22,624 bases of DNA, taken from an uncultured Oscillospiraceae bacterium (GTDB lineage: Bacteria; Bacillota; Clostridia; Oscillospirales; Acutalibacteraceae). Shown in pieces: positions 1 to 6,926 of the stretch. Location: assembly GCA_900548545.1 (NCBI GenBank), contig URKX01000036.1:1-22624 (forward strand), in the 5' to 3' direction. The number at the start of each line of letters is the position of its first letter. Positions within the stretch are counted from its first letter, which is position 1. The notes under the pieces were generated by a model. That model was not told the DNA's origin and did no database searches. It worked only from the letters and a program-made list of their open reading frames with translations. Made by a program: the position numbers and the translations under genes.

Positions 1-97
1 GCATAGATATCCGCCTTTTATACAGCGGATACCCACTGTCGATATTATAGCAGGAGAAAGAGTAGGCGCCAAGGGGCGGCTCCTACTCTGGGTCACA

Positions 98-130
98 GTG
101 GTCGGCAGAGCCGGCCACTTCGGGCTTTTT
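98..130 (+). terminator. Possible rho-independent terminator
   Basis: GTGGTCGGC (98-106) pairs with GCCGGCCAC (110-118) across a 3-base loop, 9 bp with one G-T pair, and a run of five T follows at 126-130. The T run is about 7 bases away from the stem, further than usual. A second hairpin (59-66 with 82-89) sits just before it. It could end a gene lying left of the window. Confidence 0.35.
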
Positions 131-156
131 CAGGGGCGTGAAATTCGGGAAAGTAC

Positions 157-218
157 GGTGCCGGTTTTGCGGGCCTGGCGCCAGGAACGGCGCCGTTTGT
201 GCGGGTTTCGCCAGGAAC
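157..218. repeat. Imperfect tandem repeat, two ~30-bp units
   Basis: Bases 157-188 and 189-218 align as adjacent copies. Both begin GG[T/C]GCCG, share TGCGGG in the middle and end CGCCAGGAAC, with a 2-base length difference. A third partial copy of the CCAGGA core lies at 238-243. GTACGGTG (153-160) and CACCGTAC (251-258) form an 8-bp inverted repeat enclosing the array. Function unknown. Confidence 0.6.
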
Positions 219-270
219 CAAGCCAAAGACAGCGGTGCCAGGATAGGTGCCACCGTACCGGAGATCTAAA

Positions 271-417
271 AGTGTGGGTCGTAGAACAAAAATCAGTGTG
301 GGTCGGTAAACAGGCCTTGGGGTCGATCCGTGGGTCACAGCGTGGGTTGAGATTACGAATAAAGCCCAGTGCAAAGCGATTCCGCTATGGGTTGGGGAGG
401 GTGTCAAGGTGTGGGTC
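271..417 (+). repeat. Cluster of TGGGTC direct repeats (integrase arm-site candidates)
   Basis: An identical 11-mer, AGTGTGGGTCG, occurs at 271-281 and 295-305, 24 bp apart. Related copies follow at 329-340 (CGTGGGTCACAG) and 409-420 (GGTGTGGGTCGT), and an earlier one is at 89-98 (TGGGTCACAG). Together with the copies after the integrase gene they look like short direct-repeat binding sites, as tyrosine recombinases of mobile elements use for their N-terminal arm-binding domain. The assignment to integrase binding is inference. Confidence 0.45.
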
Positions 418-608
418 GTGGCGTTGTTCGGGGATTTTGCAGTAAACAAAGAATAGGCCCAAGAGAAAATCTCCGTCCAGCGGTGGAGGTAAATCCACCA
501 AAAGCCCGTCCGATTTTTCTCCGCCCTGTTCACAACATTGGTCTGGACATAGGTCAACGCTATGCGGTAGTGTTGGTGGTTGAAGAAAATCGAAAGGAGG
601 CCACCAGT

Positions 609-1757
609 ATGGCAAAGAAACGAGCCAACGGCGAGGGCAGCATCCGAAAGCGGAAAGACAGTCGCTGGGAGGGCCGTTACACAGCAGGCCACACCCCGGA
701 GGGGAAAGCCATCTACCGGAACGTTCTGGGCAAAAACCAGGCAGAGGTGGTGGAGAAACTCCGCAAGGCCATCGAGGAAACCAAGGGCCTGGACGTGGCC
801 AAGGCCGGGCAGTACACCCTGGGCCAGTGGATGCGGGTATGGTACGAGAACTACGCCGCCATCAAGGTGCGGCCCAGCTCCCGCGCAACGTATATGGGCA
901 TCATTAAAAACCACATTGACCCGGCCATTGGGGACATCCTCCTCACCAAGCTGACCACCTTGGACTTGCAGAAGTTCTACCGGGACTTGCTCACCGGCGG
1001 GCGGGTGGAGCGGAAAGAGTCGGAGAAGAAGCCCAAGGGGCTGGGCCCGAAAACCGTGCGGAATGTCCATCAGATTATTTCCTCGGCCTTGCAGCTGGCA
1101 ATCCACCAGAAGCTCATCCCTCACAACCCGGCGGAGGGCTGCACCCTGCCCAGGGTGGAGCGAAACGAGATGAAAACCCTCACCGCCGACCAGCTTACGG
1201 CCTTTTTCCAAGAGGCCAAGCGTACCGGCGTGTTTGAGATGTACTACCTGGAGCTGGCCACCGGCCTGCGCCGGGGTGAACTGCTGGGCCTAAAGTGGTC
1301 AGATGTGGATTTTGGGCAGGGCACCATCACGGTGAGAAGGCAAATCTCCCGGATCAACGGGAAGGTGGTGGAGGCACCGCTGAAAACCAAGAACGCCTAC
1401 CGGGTGATCCCCCTAGGGGAACAGGCCCTGGCCGTACTGCAAAGCCAGCAAGAGAAAACCCACAGCGAGTATGTGTTCCCCTCTCCTAACGGCGGGCCTA
1501 TCAGCCCGGACAGCGTGCGGAATATGCTTCGCCGGGTGCTGAAGCGGGCGGGGCTGCCCTATGTACGGTTCCACGATCTGCGGCACACCTTTGCTACCCT
1601 GGCCCTGCAGAACGGGGTAGACGTGAAAACTGTTTCCTCCATCCTGGGCCACTTCAGCGCAGGGTTTACTCTGGACACCTATGCCCACGTCACCACCACC
1701 GCCCAGCGGGAGGCAGCCAAGAAGATGGACGGGGTGCTGGGTCAGCAGCTGTTGTGA
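609..1757 (+). CDS. Site-specific tyrosine recombinase / phage-type integrase
   Basis: A 382-residue tyrosine recombinase that would cut and rejoin DNA at attachment sites to integrate or excise a mobile element. The N-terminus (about 1-60) is basic and carries a G-E-G-S-I-R-K-R pattern with R-W-E-G-R-Y, typical of the AP2-like arm-binding domain. A SAM-like core-binding domain spans about 65-175, and the catalytic domain about 190-375. The catalytic residues are all visible: Arg221 in TGLRRGEL, a Lys near 259-261, His322 and Arg325 in HDLRHTF, His348 in ILGH, and Tyr358 in DTYAHV. The ATG at 609 is chosen because GAAAGGAGG lies at 591-599; an in-frame extension to 369 has no such site and reads as junk. 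The gene points toward tRNA-fMet. No excisionase or other mobile-element gene is in the window, so the element's type is not known. It looks intact. Confidence 0.93.
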   Translation: MAKKRANGEGSIRKRKDSRWEGRYTAGHTPEGKAIYRNVLGKNQAEVVEKLRKAIEETKGLDVAKAGQYTLGQWMRVWYENYAAIKVRPSSRATYMGIIKNHIDPAIGDILLTKLTTLDLQKFYRDLLTGGRVERKESEKKPKGLGPKTVRNVHQIISSALQLAIHQKLIPHNPAEGCTLPRVERNEMKTLTADQLTAFFQEAKRTGVFEMYYLELATGLRRGELLGLKWSDVDFGQGTITVRRQISRINGKVVEAPLKTKNAYRVIPLGEQALAVLQSQQEKTHSEYVFPSPNGGPISPDSVRNMLRRVLKRAGLPYVRFHDLRHTFATLALQNGVDVKTVSSILGHFSAGFTLDTYAHVTTTAQREAAKKMDGVLGQQLL

Positions 1758-1803
1758 GGAACATTCCAAGGGCTGGTATGCGGTGGTATCCACTCCAGAG
1801 TTT

Positions 1804-1846
1804 GACCCAAACCCAGGGGGCAGCGGTATGGGTCAGATATGGGTCA
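1804..1846 (+). repeat. TGGGTCA repeats downstream of the integrase
   Basis: TATGGGTCA occurs twice, at 1827-1835 and 1838-1846, exactly 11 bp apart (about one helical turn). An inverted copy, GACCCA, is at 1804-1809, and another TGGGTCAG lies at 1738-1745 inside the last codons of the integrase. These match the TGGGTC core of the repeats upstream of the gene. Helical phasing suggests cooperative protein binding on one DNA face; the integrase itself is the obvious candidate. Confidence 0.5.
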
Positions 1847-1869
1847 CCCGGCAAAAGCGGAGGAAGAGA

Positions 1870-1902
1870 GGGACAGGCAGGGCATCGAGCCCTGCCTGTT
1901 CC
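1870..1902. repeat. 14-bp hairpin after the integrase gene
   Basis: Bases 1870-1883 pair with 1889-1902 over a 5-base loop (ATCGA), with a single G-T pair at 1872/1900. Neither side carries a proper T run, so this is not a standard intrinsic terminator, although it may end integrase transcription or stabilise the transcript's 3' end. Confidence 0.55.
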
Positions 1903-1925
1903 TGGTTGCAGAAAAGTGGGAAAAT

Positions 1926-2006
1926 CCGCAAAAAGTTGGTAGCAAGCTGGAACGTCGTGAGCGCGCTTGCAAGCGAACAGTGCAGGCGCAGCGAGACTTT
2001 TTGCGG
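1926..2006. repeat. Inverted-repeat element, ~81 bp
   Basis: CCGCAAAAAGT (1926-1936) is the exact inverse of ACTTTTTGCGG (1996-2006). The 59 bases between contain a 12-base perfect palindrome, CGCTTGCAAGCG (1964-1975). The layout, short terminal inverted repeats around a structured core with no gene, resembles dispersed intergenic palindromic elements, but no second copy is present in this window. Confidence 0.45.
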
Positions 2007-2048
2007 GGAGGAGCGGCAACCCGAACGGTGAAGCCGCATTTTGCGCAG

Positions 2049-2079
2049 AAAAATGCGGCGAACCACAAGGGTTCGCCGC
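2049..2079 (-). terminator. Rho-independent terminator of tRNA-fMet
   Basis: On the minus strand, just after the tRNA 3' end, a perfect 10-bp GC-rich stem (2079-2070 with 2064-2055, loop of 5) is followed by A then five T (2053-2049). A second 10-bp hairpin (2033-2042 with 2050-2059) overlaps the stem's distal half, so the two cannot form at once. Confidence 0.8.
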
Positions 2080-2083
2080 GACG

Positions 2084-2160
<77 letters not shown>

Positions 2161-2195
2161 ATATAATTTTGGCGCTGTTTTTAATCAGCTTAATT

Positions 2196-2224
2196 ATTAT
2201 AATACAGGATTTTGAAAAAAGCAA
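2196..2224 (-). promoter_or_regulatory. Promoter of tRNA-fMet
   Basis: On the minus strand TTGCTT (2224-2219) and TATAAT (2201-2196) are separated by 17 bases, giving a start near 2189 and a leader of about 29 bases before the tRNA. The sequence around it is very AT-rich compared with the rest of the window. Confidence 0.8.
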
Positions 2225-2283
2225 GAGGTATTTTAAAAAAAGTAAAAATATTTTGAAATGGTGGTGTGTAGGATGATGGACAC

Positions 2284-2312
2284 TTTATTTTTGCTGTGGA
2301 ATCGTTTATAAT
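2284..2312 (+). promoter_or_regulatory. Likely promoter of the hprK-dnaE cluster
   Basis: A perfect TATAAT at 2307-2312 is preceded by a weak -35, TTTATT (2284-2289), at a 17-base spacing. The predicted leader runs about 88 bases to the hprK start. No other promoter-like sequence in 2161-2406 is better on this strand. Confidence 0.45.
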
Positions 2313-2406
2313 GAAATCACCCGTGTGTGGGCTTGTACCCGCCCCCTGGGCTGCTTTTTTTGCCTGGAAGGTGCGGATTGAGTATGAAAGAGAGGATGTT
2401 TGTGTT

Positions 2407-3372
2407 ATGACGGAAGAGTATACCATCCCCCTGGCGAAAATCATCAAGGAATTGAGTTTAACGGCGCTCCACTTGCCCTACAGCGCTGAGGAAATTTTAA
2501 TCCGTTCCCGGGACGTCATCCGCCCCGGTTTGGAACTATATGGTTTCTGCGATTACTTTGACCCCCACCGGATTACGGTGCTGGGCCGTTCGGAAATGGC
2601 TATGCTGGACAGCTTGGGCGAGGAGAAAAAAACAGCGGCCATCGACCACTTTTTCGCATTGAAACCTGCTACAGTAATTGTGGCCCGTGGGATTGAACCC
2701 TGTGACTTTATGCGGGCTGCGGCGGATAAATACGATATCCCTCTGCTTTCCTCAAAGGATTCCACCTCCAATGTGGTGGCTGACTTGGTTTCTCTGCTGA
2801 ATGTGGAGCTGGCCCCCCGGATTACCCGGCACGGCGTGCTCATCGAGGTGTATGGCGAAGGCATCCTCCTGGTGGGGGACAGCGGCGTGGGAAAAAGCGA
2901 AACCGCCATTGAGCTGATTAAGCGGGGCCACCGGCTCATTGCCGACGATGCTGTGGAGATCCGCCGTGTTTCCAACAAATCTTTGGTGGGCCAGGCCCCT
3001 GCCAATATCCGCCATTTCATAGAGCTGCGGGGTATCGGCATCATCAACGCCCGGCGGATCTTTGGTATGGGCGCCATTAAGCTTTCTGAAAAGATCGACA
3101 TGGTCATCAACCTGGAGATTTGGGACGCCACCAAGGTCTACGACCGCATGGGCATCGACAGCGAGTTCACGGAGATCTTGGGCATCCGGGTGCCGGTGCT
3201 CACTATCCCTGTGAAACCCGGCCGTAACCTGGCTGTGATCATCGAGGTGGCTGCCATGAACAACCGCCAAAAGAAAATGGGCTATAACGCCGCCCAAGAG
3301 CTGCTGTCCTCCCTGGGGGTGGATCTGTCGGAGCTTCAGGGCGAGGACATTAAAAAGGATCTGGATATCTGA
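2407..3372 (+). CDS. hprK: HPr(Ser) kinase/phosphorylase
   Basis: A 321-residue bifunctional enzyme that phosphorylates HPr of the phosphotransferase system on serine using ATP or pyrophosphate and reverses this with phosphate. It is the central sensor of carbon catabolite repression in Gram-positives. The N-terminal domain (about 1-130) is followed by the kinase domain with H142-G-V-L, Walker A GDSGVGKS (157-164), the acidic VADDA-like motif (here IADDAVEIRR), and the family signature ELRGIGIIN from about 206. The C-terminal PVKPGRNLAVIIEVAAMN motif is intact. The ATG at 2407 is chosen because AGAGGA lies at 2391-2396 and the protein then has normal family length; an in-frame ATG at 2296 would add a 37-residue tail unlike the family. 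Its stop overlaps the next start (TGATG). It is the first gene of the plus-strand cluster. Confidence 0.96.
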   Translation: MTEEYTIPLAKIIKELSLTALHLPYSAEEILIRSRDVIRPGLELYGFCDYFDPHRITVLGRSEMAMLDSLGEEKKTAAIDHFFALKPATVIVARGIEPCDFMRAAADKYDIPLLSSKDSTSNVVADLVSLLNVELAPRITRHGVLIEVYGEGILLVGDSGVGKSETAIELIKRGHRLIADDAVEIRRVSNKSLVGQAPANIRHFIELRGIGIINARRIFGMGAIKLSEKIDMVINLEIWDATKVYDRMGIDSEFTEILGIRVPVLTIPVKPGRNLAVIIEVAAMNNRQKKMGYNAAQELLSSLGVDLSELQGEDIKKDLDI

Positions 3373-4121
3373 TGAGCCAAACGTATAAATTGATAGCGGA
3401 CCTGCACACACATACCATTGCTTCCACCCACGCCTACAGCACGGTCACAGAGATGGTCCGGGCCGCCGGGGAGAAGGGCCTCTATGCCCTGGCTATCACG
3501 GATCATGCCCGCACCATGCCCGGAGCGCCGGGGCCCTGGTACTTTTCCTGCCTTCATGAATTGCCCCTCCACTACCGTGGTGTGCTGGCTATTGCCGGCA
3601 TCGAAGCCAATGTGCTGGACTTTGAGGGCCATATTGACCTGGAACCCAAGGATGGGGAACGGCTGGATTGGGTGGTGGCCTCCATCCACCACCTGGGGCT
3701 GGAGGGCTTGAAGGATCCGGATGTGGAAAAGACTACCCACCTGTGGCTGCAAGTTGCAAAAAATCCCAAGGTGAACGTGATCGGTCACAGCGGGGACCCG
3801 CTGTTTGCCTACGATTATGAAAAGGTCATCCCTGTGTTCGGGGAGAACCACAAGCTGGTGGAGATCAACAACCACTCCTTTGAGAACCGGAAGGAGAACA
3901 TCGAGAACTGCAAGAAGATCGCCCTGTGCTGCAAGCGCCACGGGGTGCCCATTGTGGTGGACTCCGACGCCCACTTTGAAACCAGCGTGGGCAAGTTCGG
4001 CTTTGCCCTGGAGATGCTTTCGGAGATTGACTTCCCCGAAGAGCTGATCCTCAACGCCTCCCAGGAGCGGCTGGACGACTACCTTTCCCGCTATACCCAC
4101 ATCTTCGAGAGGAGAAGCTGA
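3372..4121 (+). CDS. PHP-domain phosphoesterase, YcdX-like
   Basis: A 249-residue metal-dependent phosphoesterase of the PHP superfamily. The four PHP motifs are visible: the N-terminal DLHTHT (His12, His14), AITDHA, GIEANV followed by the SIHH pair, and the C-terminal DSDAHF. GHSGDP, also a metal-site segment of YcdX-type proteins, is present. These residues hold a multi-metal centre that hydrolyses phosphate esters; the true substrate is not known for this subfamily. The start overlaps the hprK stop by one base, so translation is probably coupled, and murB begins two bases after its stop. Placement between hprK and murB suggests co-expression rather than a proven shared pathway. The polymerase DnaE later in the cluster carries its own separate PHP domain. 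Confidence 0.88.
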   Translation: MSQTYKLIADLHTHTIASTHAYSTVTEMVRAAGEKGLYALAITDHARTMPGAPGPWYFSCLHELPLHYRGVLAIAGIEANVLDFEGHIDLEPKDGERLDWVVASIHHLGLEGLKDPDVEKTTHLWLQVAKNPKVNVIGHSGDPLFAYDYEKVIPVFGENHKLVEINNHSFENRKENIENCKKIALCCKRHGVPIVVDSDAHFETSVGKFGFALEMLSEIDFPEELILNASQERLDDYLSRYTHIFERRS

Positions 4122-4122
4122 C

Positions 4123-5040
4123 ATGGAGCTTTCGTACACCCTGTTCGACCAAACCGCTGACGCCCTGGGGTGCCCCCGGCTGGAAAACGAGCCTATGCGC
4201 CGCCACACCACCTTCCAGATCGGCGGGCCGGCAGACCGGTTCGTCACCGTGGAAACGCTGCCCCAGCTCAAGGGGCTGGTGGGTGCCCTGGCAGAAACGG
4301 GCCTGCCCTTTATGACTTTAGGGAAGGGATCCAACCTGCTGGTGAGCGACAAGGGGATCCGGGGGGCGGTGCTGCTGCTTTCCGGGGAACTGAAGCGTGT
4401 GGAACTGCTGCCCGGCGGGTTTGTCCGGGCGGGGGCAGGGGCCTCCTTGGCCTCGGTGTGTGCCTTTGCCCGGGAGCGGGGGCTTTCCGGCCTGGAGTTT
4501 GCCTGGGGGATCCCGGGTTCGGTGGGCGGGGCGGCCTATATGGACGCTGGCGCTTACGGAGGCGAGATGAAAGATGTGATAGAGCGGGTGCTGCACTTGT
4601 CGCCTTCTGGGGAAGAGGGGCAGGCCACAGGGGAACAGCTGCAATTTGCCTACCGGAAGAGCCGGTATACCGGCGGCAGGGACGTGATCACCTTTGTGGA
4701 TTTCCGGCTGCAGCCGGGGGACCCCGTCCAGATTGCCGGGAAGATGGAAGAGCTGATGGGCCGCCGCAAAGAAAAGCAGCCCTACGAAATGCCCAGCGCG
4801 GGCAGTGTGTTCAAGCGTCCACAGGGCGCCTATGCCGCTGCCCTTATTGAGGAGTGCGGTTTGAAGGGCCGCCAGGTGGGGGGCGCTCAGGTGAGCCCCA
4901 AACACGCGGGGTTCATTGTCAACACAGGCGGCGCCACTTGCCAGGACGTGCTGGAGCTGATCCGGCAGATCCAAGAGGAAGTGTTTGAGAAAAAAGGGAT
5001 CCGGTTGGAACCGGAAATCCGGGTGACCGGGGAAGTGTAA
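4123..5040 (+). CDS. murB: UDP-N-acetylenolpyruvoylglucosamine reductase
   Basis: A 305-residue FAD enzyme that reduces UDP-GlcNAc-enolpyruvate with NADPH to UDP-MurNAc, the second committed step of peptidoglycan synthesis. The FAD domain shows GKGSN (68-72) and IPGSVGGA (130-137). Catalytic residues are present: Arg in YRKSRY (177-182), the proton-donor Ser228 in AGSVFKRP, and Glu298 in EPEIR. The length and the lack of an extra loop fit the short type II MurB of Firmicutes. It follows the PHP gene almost without a gap and precedes rapZ by 13 bases; a gene run with murB next to rapZ and whiA is familiar in clostridia and ties wall-precursor supply to carbon sensing. Nothing unusual is seen. 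Confidence 0.96.
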   Translation: MELSYTLFDQTADALGCPRLENEPMRRHTTFQIGGPADRFVTVETLPQLKGLVGALAETGLPFMTLGKGSNLLVSDKGIRGAVLLLSGELKRVELLPGGFVRAGAGASLASVCAFARERGLSGLEFAWGIPGSVGGAAYMDAGAYGGEMKDVIERVLHLSPSGEEGQATGEQLQFAYRKSRYTGGRDVITFVDFRLQPGDPVQIAGKMEELMGRRKEKQPYEMPSAGSVFKRPQGAYAAALIEECGLKGRQVGGAQVSPKHAGFIVNTGGATCQDVLELIRQIQEEVFEKKGIRLEPEIRVTGEV

Positions 5041-5053
5041 AGGGGGAACAGCT

Positions 5054-5914
5054 ATGGAATTTGTCATTGTAACAGGGCTTTCCGGCGCGGGGAAGACCCG
5101 GGCCATGCACGCCATGGAAGACATCGGGTTTTTCTGCGTGGATAACTTGCCGCCCGCGCTGATCCCTGTGTTCTACGACCTGTGCGTCCAGTCGGAAGGT
5201 TCCCGCAACCGGGCCGCCGTGGTGACGGATACCCGGGGCGGGGAATTGTTCAAGTCGTTCTTCACGGCCATGGAATCTTTAAAGCGGGACAAAAAGCCCT
5301 ATAAAATCCTGTTTTTGGACTCCTCCGATGGGGTGTTGGTGAACCGCTTCCAAGAAACCCGGCGGAAGCATCCCCTGGCCGACGAGATGGGCGGCGCGTT
5401 GGAACAGGCGGTCAAGCTGGAGCGGGAAATGCTCAAGCCGGTGAAGGAGTGCTCCGATTATGTCATCGACACCTCCGGGGTGTCCCCTGCCCAGCTGAAG
5501 GCCCGGATCAGCGAGCTGTTTTTGAGCAGCGCCCAGGATTCCCTGTCTGTGCACTGCATCAGTTTCGGGTTCAAGTTCGGCATCCCCATGGAGGCGGACT
5601 TGGTGTTTGACGTGCGATGCCTGCCCAACCCCTTTTACGATGAAAACCTCCGCCCTTTGACCGGCCTGGACGCCCCTGTGCGGGATTACGTCATGGAGAA
5701 AGAGGAAACAAAAGGGTTTGTTTCCCGGTTTACGGATATGATCGACTATCTGCTGCCCCTTTACTCCAAAGAGGGCAAAAGCCAGCTGGTCATTGCCGTG
5801 GGCTGCACGGGAGGACATCACCGGTCCGTGGCCCTGGCCCAGTATATGTGCGACCACCTCACTGACATGGGTGTGAAGGCCAGCGTCACCCATCGGGATA
5901 TCCAGAAATTCTAA
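5054..5914 (+). CDS. rapZ: RapZ/YvcJ-family nucleotide-binding adapter
   Basis: A 286-residue P-loop protein. In enterobacteria RapZ binds glucosamine-6-phosphate and the GlmZ small RNA and so controls amino-sugar synthesis; the Bacillus homologue YvcJ binds and hydrolyses nucleotides and its exact target is less clear. Walker A is GLSGAGKT (8-15), the N-terminal domain continues with VDNLPP, and the C-terminal domain carries the conserved SFGFKFG, DVRCLPNPFY and GCTGGHHRSV (250-259) motifs. Next to murB, a role in hexosamine or wall-precursor homeostasis is reasonable. A ribosome binding site (AGGGGG at 5041-5046) sits upstream of the ATG. No GlmZ-like RNA is recognised in the window. Confidence 0.94.
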   Translation: MEFVIVTGLSGAGKTRAMHAMEDIGFFCVDNLPPALIPVFYDLCVQSEGSRNRAAVVTDTRGGELFKSFFTAMESLKRDKKPYKILFLDSSDGVLVNRFQETRRKHPLADEMGGALEQAVKLEREMLKPVKECSDYVIDTSGVSPAQLKARISELFLSSAQDSLSVHCISFGFKFGIPMEADLVFDVRCLPNPFYDENLRPLTGLDAPVRDYVMEKEETKGFVSRFTDMIDYLLPLYSKEGKSQLVIAVGCTGGHHRSVALAQYMCDHLTDMGVKASVTHRDIQKF

Positions 5915-5950
5915 CAAAGCGGGCAAAGTCCCAGAAGGGGGGAGAGAGCC

Positions 5951-6886
5951 GTGTCCTTTTCATCGGATATCAAGAATGAACTGTGCAAGCTGGAGTTTAA
6001 GCGGGAGTGCTGCCTGCGGGCCGAGTGCTACGGGGCGTGGCTTTTCTCCAAGTGTTTCACTTTGAAGGAAGCGGCCTTTGTCACGGAGAACGGGGCAGTA
6101 GCCCGGCGGATGCTGGAACTGGCTGCCGCGGGGGCTGGTGTGTCTGGAGAGCTGAGTTTCGGGGTAAGCCGGCGGAAGAAGCCGGCTTACCGGGTGGGGC
6201 TGCCGGACTCCGGTTCCCGGGAAGCCATGCTCCAGGAGTTTGGCCACACGGGCAAGGAAACCAGCCTACGGCTGAACCGGGCCAACGTGGAAAACAGCTG
6301 CTGCGTGGCGGCGTTCCTGCGGGGGGCGTTCCTCACCTGCGGCACGGCTACCGACCCCAACAAGGAGTACCATTTGGAGTTTGCAGTGCCCCACAAAAAC
6401 CTGGCAAACGACCTGTACACCTTGTTGTGCGAGGTGGAGGCATTCCCCCTGTCGCCGGCGGTGGCGCTGCGCAAGGGCGGCTATGTGGTGTACATGAAGG
6501 AGAGCGGCCCCATTGAGGATCTGCTTACCTACCTGGGGGCGCCGGGCGCCGCCATGGAGCTGATGCAGGTGAAGATGTACAAAGAGGTCAAGAACAACAT
6601 CAACCGGAAGACCAACTTTGAAACCGCCAACATGGACAAGACCTACTCGGCTTCGGCCCGGCAGGTGGCGGCCATTGCGGCCATCAGCGATACCCAGGGG
6701 CTCCACAGCCTGCCGGAGGAGTTGGAAGAGCTGGCCAGGCTTCGGCTGGACCATCCGGACATGACCTTGCGGGAGCTGGGCCAGCGGCTGGGGATCACCC
6801 GCAGCGGGGTGAACCACCGGTTGCAGCGGCTGCTGCAAATGGGGGAGAAGATCTTGGAAGAGCGGGGCGTGGACAGCCTGTTGTAA
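5951..6886 (+). CDS. whiA: WhiA DNA-binding regulator
   Basis: A 311-residue WhiA protein beginning with GTG at 5951 behind a purine-rich GAAGGGGGGAGAG site. The N-terminal part begins SFSSDIKNELCKL, the characteristic family opening. The middle domain is the LAGLIDADG homing-endonuclease fold without nuclease function (about 115-200, with AAFLRGAFLTCGT). The NNINRKTNFETANMDKT signature follows, and the C-terminal helix-turn-helix (about 272-298) reads MTLRELGQRLGITRSGVNHRL. WhiA regulates sporulation and division genes in Streptomyces and influences chromosome segregation and division in Bacillus. It follows rapZ by 36 bases, the conserved rapZ-whiA neighbourhood. Confidence 0.95.
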   Translation: MSFSSDIKNELCKLEFKRECCLRAECYGAWLFSKCFTLKEAAFVTENGAVARRMLELAAAGAGVSGELSFGVSRRKKPAYRVGLPDSGSREAMLQEFGHTGKETSLRLNRANVENSCCVAAFLRGAFLTCGTATDPNKEYHLEFAVPHKNLANDLYTLLCEVEAFPLSPAVALRKGGYVVYMKESGPIEDLLTYLGAPGAAMELMQVKMYKEVKNNINRKTNFETANMDKTYSASARQVAAIAAISDTQGLHSLPEELEELARLRLDHPDMTLRELGQRLGITRSGVNHRLQRLLQMGEKILEERGVDSLL

Positions 6887-6926
6887 GAGCCTGCAAGGGA
6901 AAATTGAGGGAAGAGAAGGGGGCGGC

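Larger units (their letters stand above)
1..608. other. Non-coding, repeat-rich region upstream of the integrase
   Basis: I find no convincing gene here. Open frames in this stretch are low-complexity, lack good ribosome binding sites and match nothing I recognise. The stretch holds a small inverted repeat (TATCCGC at 8-14 with GCGGATA at 25-31), two hairpins in a row (59-89 and 98-118), an imperfect tandem repeat (157-218), and five direct copies of TGGGTC (89-94, 275-280, 299-304, 331-336, 412-417). A weak promoter-like pair, TTGGTC (538-543) and TATGCG (561-566) with a 17-base spacer, could serve the integrase. The region resembles the non-coding end of an integrative element more than a decayed gene, but that is inference. 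Confidence 0.5.
1758..2083. other. Non-coding, highly structured interval between integrase and tRNA-fMet
   Basis: No supported gene; the short frames on both strands are shadows of inverted repeats. Starting from the integrase stop, the interval holds the phased TGGGTCA repeats, a 14-bp hairpin (1870-1883 with 1889-1902), an 11-bp inverted repeat (1926-1936 with 1996-2006) that encloses a palindrome at 1964-1975, and two overlapping 10-bp hairpins (2033-2059 and 2055-2079). If the integrase targets the tRNA, one attachment junction should lie at the right edge of this interval, near 2084. Confidence 0.6.

Noticed and set aside
157..244. CRISPR-like repetition of CGCCAGGAAC
   Set aside because: Only two full copies, immediately adjacent and imperfect, without spacers or cas genes.
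369..608. In-frame upstream extension of the integrase
   Set aside because: The extra 80 residues lack family similarity, and the ATG at 609 has a near-perfect ribosome site.
93..1211. Long minus-strand frame (372 codons) opposite the integrase
   Set aside because: It overlaps the integrase in antisense, has Pro/Arg/His-rich shadow composition, and has no ribosome site or family motif.
2329..2361. Attenuator-like GC stem and T7 run in the hprK leader
   Set aside because: The stem is only 4 bp (2341-2344 with 2348-2351), and alternatives are equally weak. Seven T alone do not make a terminator.
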